Positions 63,647 through 64,000 of a DNA stretch of 64,000 nt are shown here, in pieces. The stretch lies in contig NZ_CP137624.1 in assembly GCF_033880585.1 (NCBI RefSeq), positions 1,108,001 through 1,172,000 on the forward strand, read 5' to 3'. Each line of letters starts with the position of its first letter. Positions within the stretch are counted from its first letter, which is position 1. The notes under the pieces were generated by a model. That model did no database searches and was not told the DNA's origin. It saw only the letters and a list, made by a program, of their open reading frames with translations. The position numbers and the translations under genes were made by a program. This stretch comes from Lysinibacillus louembei (lineage in GTDB: Bacteria; Bacillota; Bacilli; Bacillales_A; Planococcaceae).

Positions 63647-64000
63647 ATGTCAGAGCACTATTATTCTAATAAGCCGCAAGTAGAGAGCAAGCCACGTAAA
63701 TGGAAATTTACATTGCTCGGATCGGAATTTGTATTTGAAACGGATGCGGGCGTTTTTAGTAAAAGTGAAGTAGATTTTGGCTCCCGTGTACTAATTGACA
63801 CGTTTGAAATGCCTGTGATTGAAGGGGCGGTTATGGATATAGGTTGTGGCTATGGACCAATTGGGTTGGCGTTAGCGAAGGCTCATCCAGATCGTTTTAT
63901 TTACATGATGGATATTAATTCTCGTGCCATTGCATTAGCACAAAAAAATGCAGAAATAAACGGGATTCAAAATGTACGAATAATCGAAAGTGATGGATTG
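63647..64000 (+). CDS. RsmC/YbxB-like class I methyltransferase, 5' part (cut by window edge)
   Basis: The first 118 residues are present. ATG 63647 follows GGGGAGGTG. The protein opens MSEHYYSNKPQVES and has LLGSEFVFETDAGVFSKSEV then motif I VMDIGCGYGPIGLALA and MMDINSRAIALAQKNAE. It matches the RsmC-like YbxB group that lies between rplL and rpoB in Bacillus. The rRNA target is unproven. The 3' end is outside the window. Confidence 0.88.
   Translation, partial: MSEHYYSNKPQVESKPRKWKFTLLGSEFVFETDAGVFSKSEVDFGSRVLIDTFEMPVIEGAVMDIGCGYGPIGLALAKAHPDRFIYMMDINSRAIALAQKNAEINGIQNVRIIESDGL

Noticed and set aside
1-64000. Insertion sequences, prophage genes, CRISPR arrays, tRNA or rRNA genes
   Set aside because: I saw no transposase, integrase, phage structural gene, regularly spaced repeat array, or tRNA/rRNA-like sequence anywhere in the window.

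Overview
The window looks like a stretch of chromosome from a low-GC Gram-positive, endospore-forming bacterium of the Bacillales, most likely Planococcaceae/Caryophanaceae (Lysinibacillus or Solibacillus type). The evidence is the AT-rich sequence, consistent AGGAGG-type ribosome binding sites with GTG and TTG starts, an S-layer-homology surface protein, and the right half, which follows the Bacillus gene order ctsR-mcsA-mcsB-clpC ... radA ... yacL-ispD ... ispF-gltX ... cysS-mrnC-rlmB-yacP-sigH-rpmG-secE-nusG-rplK-rplA-rplJ-rplL. The genus is an inference; no rRNA or tRNA gene is visible.

Layout. 1-5.9 kb: the end of a leucine-rich-repeat protein, a methyltransferase, a HelD-type RNA polymerase recycling ATPase, a cyclophilin lipoprotein, and a diverged ferrochelatase-like protein behind a promoter covered by a Fur box. 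6-11 kb: three consecutive ECF sigma factor/membrane-partner pairs. 11-16 kb: surface genes (a small secreted protein, a 1072-residue SLH protein, a secreted protein with two DUF4822-like repeats). 16-25 kb: an OmpR-type two-component system, an MBL-fold hydrolase, a periplasmic-binding-fold protein without an export signal, a 7TM-PAS-GGDEF diguanylate cyclase, malate:quinone oxidoreductase, and an orphan cache-domain sensor kinase. 25-40 kb: small metabolic and unknown genes, guaC, a complete livJHMGF branched-chain amino acid importer, a pseudouridine synthase, an acetaldehyde dehydrogenase/DUF779 pair, an acyl-CoA thioesterase, the oxygen sensor HemAT and small membrane proteins.

40-64 kb is the housekeeping region. 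The CtsR operator overlaps the ctsR start region and controls the protein-arginine kinase/ClpC protease operon. RadA, YacL, the isoprenoid enzymes IspD/IspF, two aminoacyl-tRNA synthetases, RNA-processing enzymes, SigH and the secE-nusG-ribosomal protein block follow. A tRNA-Cys T-box precedes cysS and an L10-type leader with attenuator precedes rplJL. The right edge cuts a methyltransferase that normally lies before rpoB.

Departures from the Bacillus subtilis plan: disA is absent between radA and yacL, where a PadR/DUF2812 pair sits on the opposite strand; a chemoreceptor and an unknown gene separate clpC from radA; cysE is not between gltX and cysS, and a longer serine acetyltransferase lies upstream of ispF; a second Fur-box gene, a YumC/IruO-type flavin reductase, is inserted after ispD. 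The two Fur-box genes (ferrochelatase-like, reductase) suggest a haem/iron-limitation theme. No insertion sequence, prophage, CRISPR array or defence island was found, so most of the novelty lies in unexplained accessory genes and in regulatory sequence.
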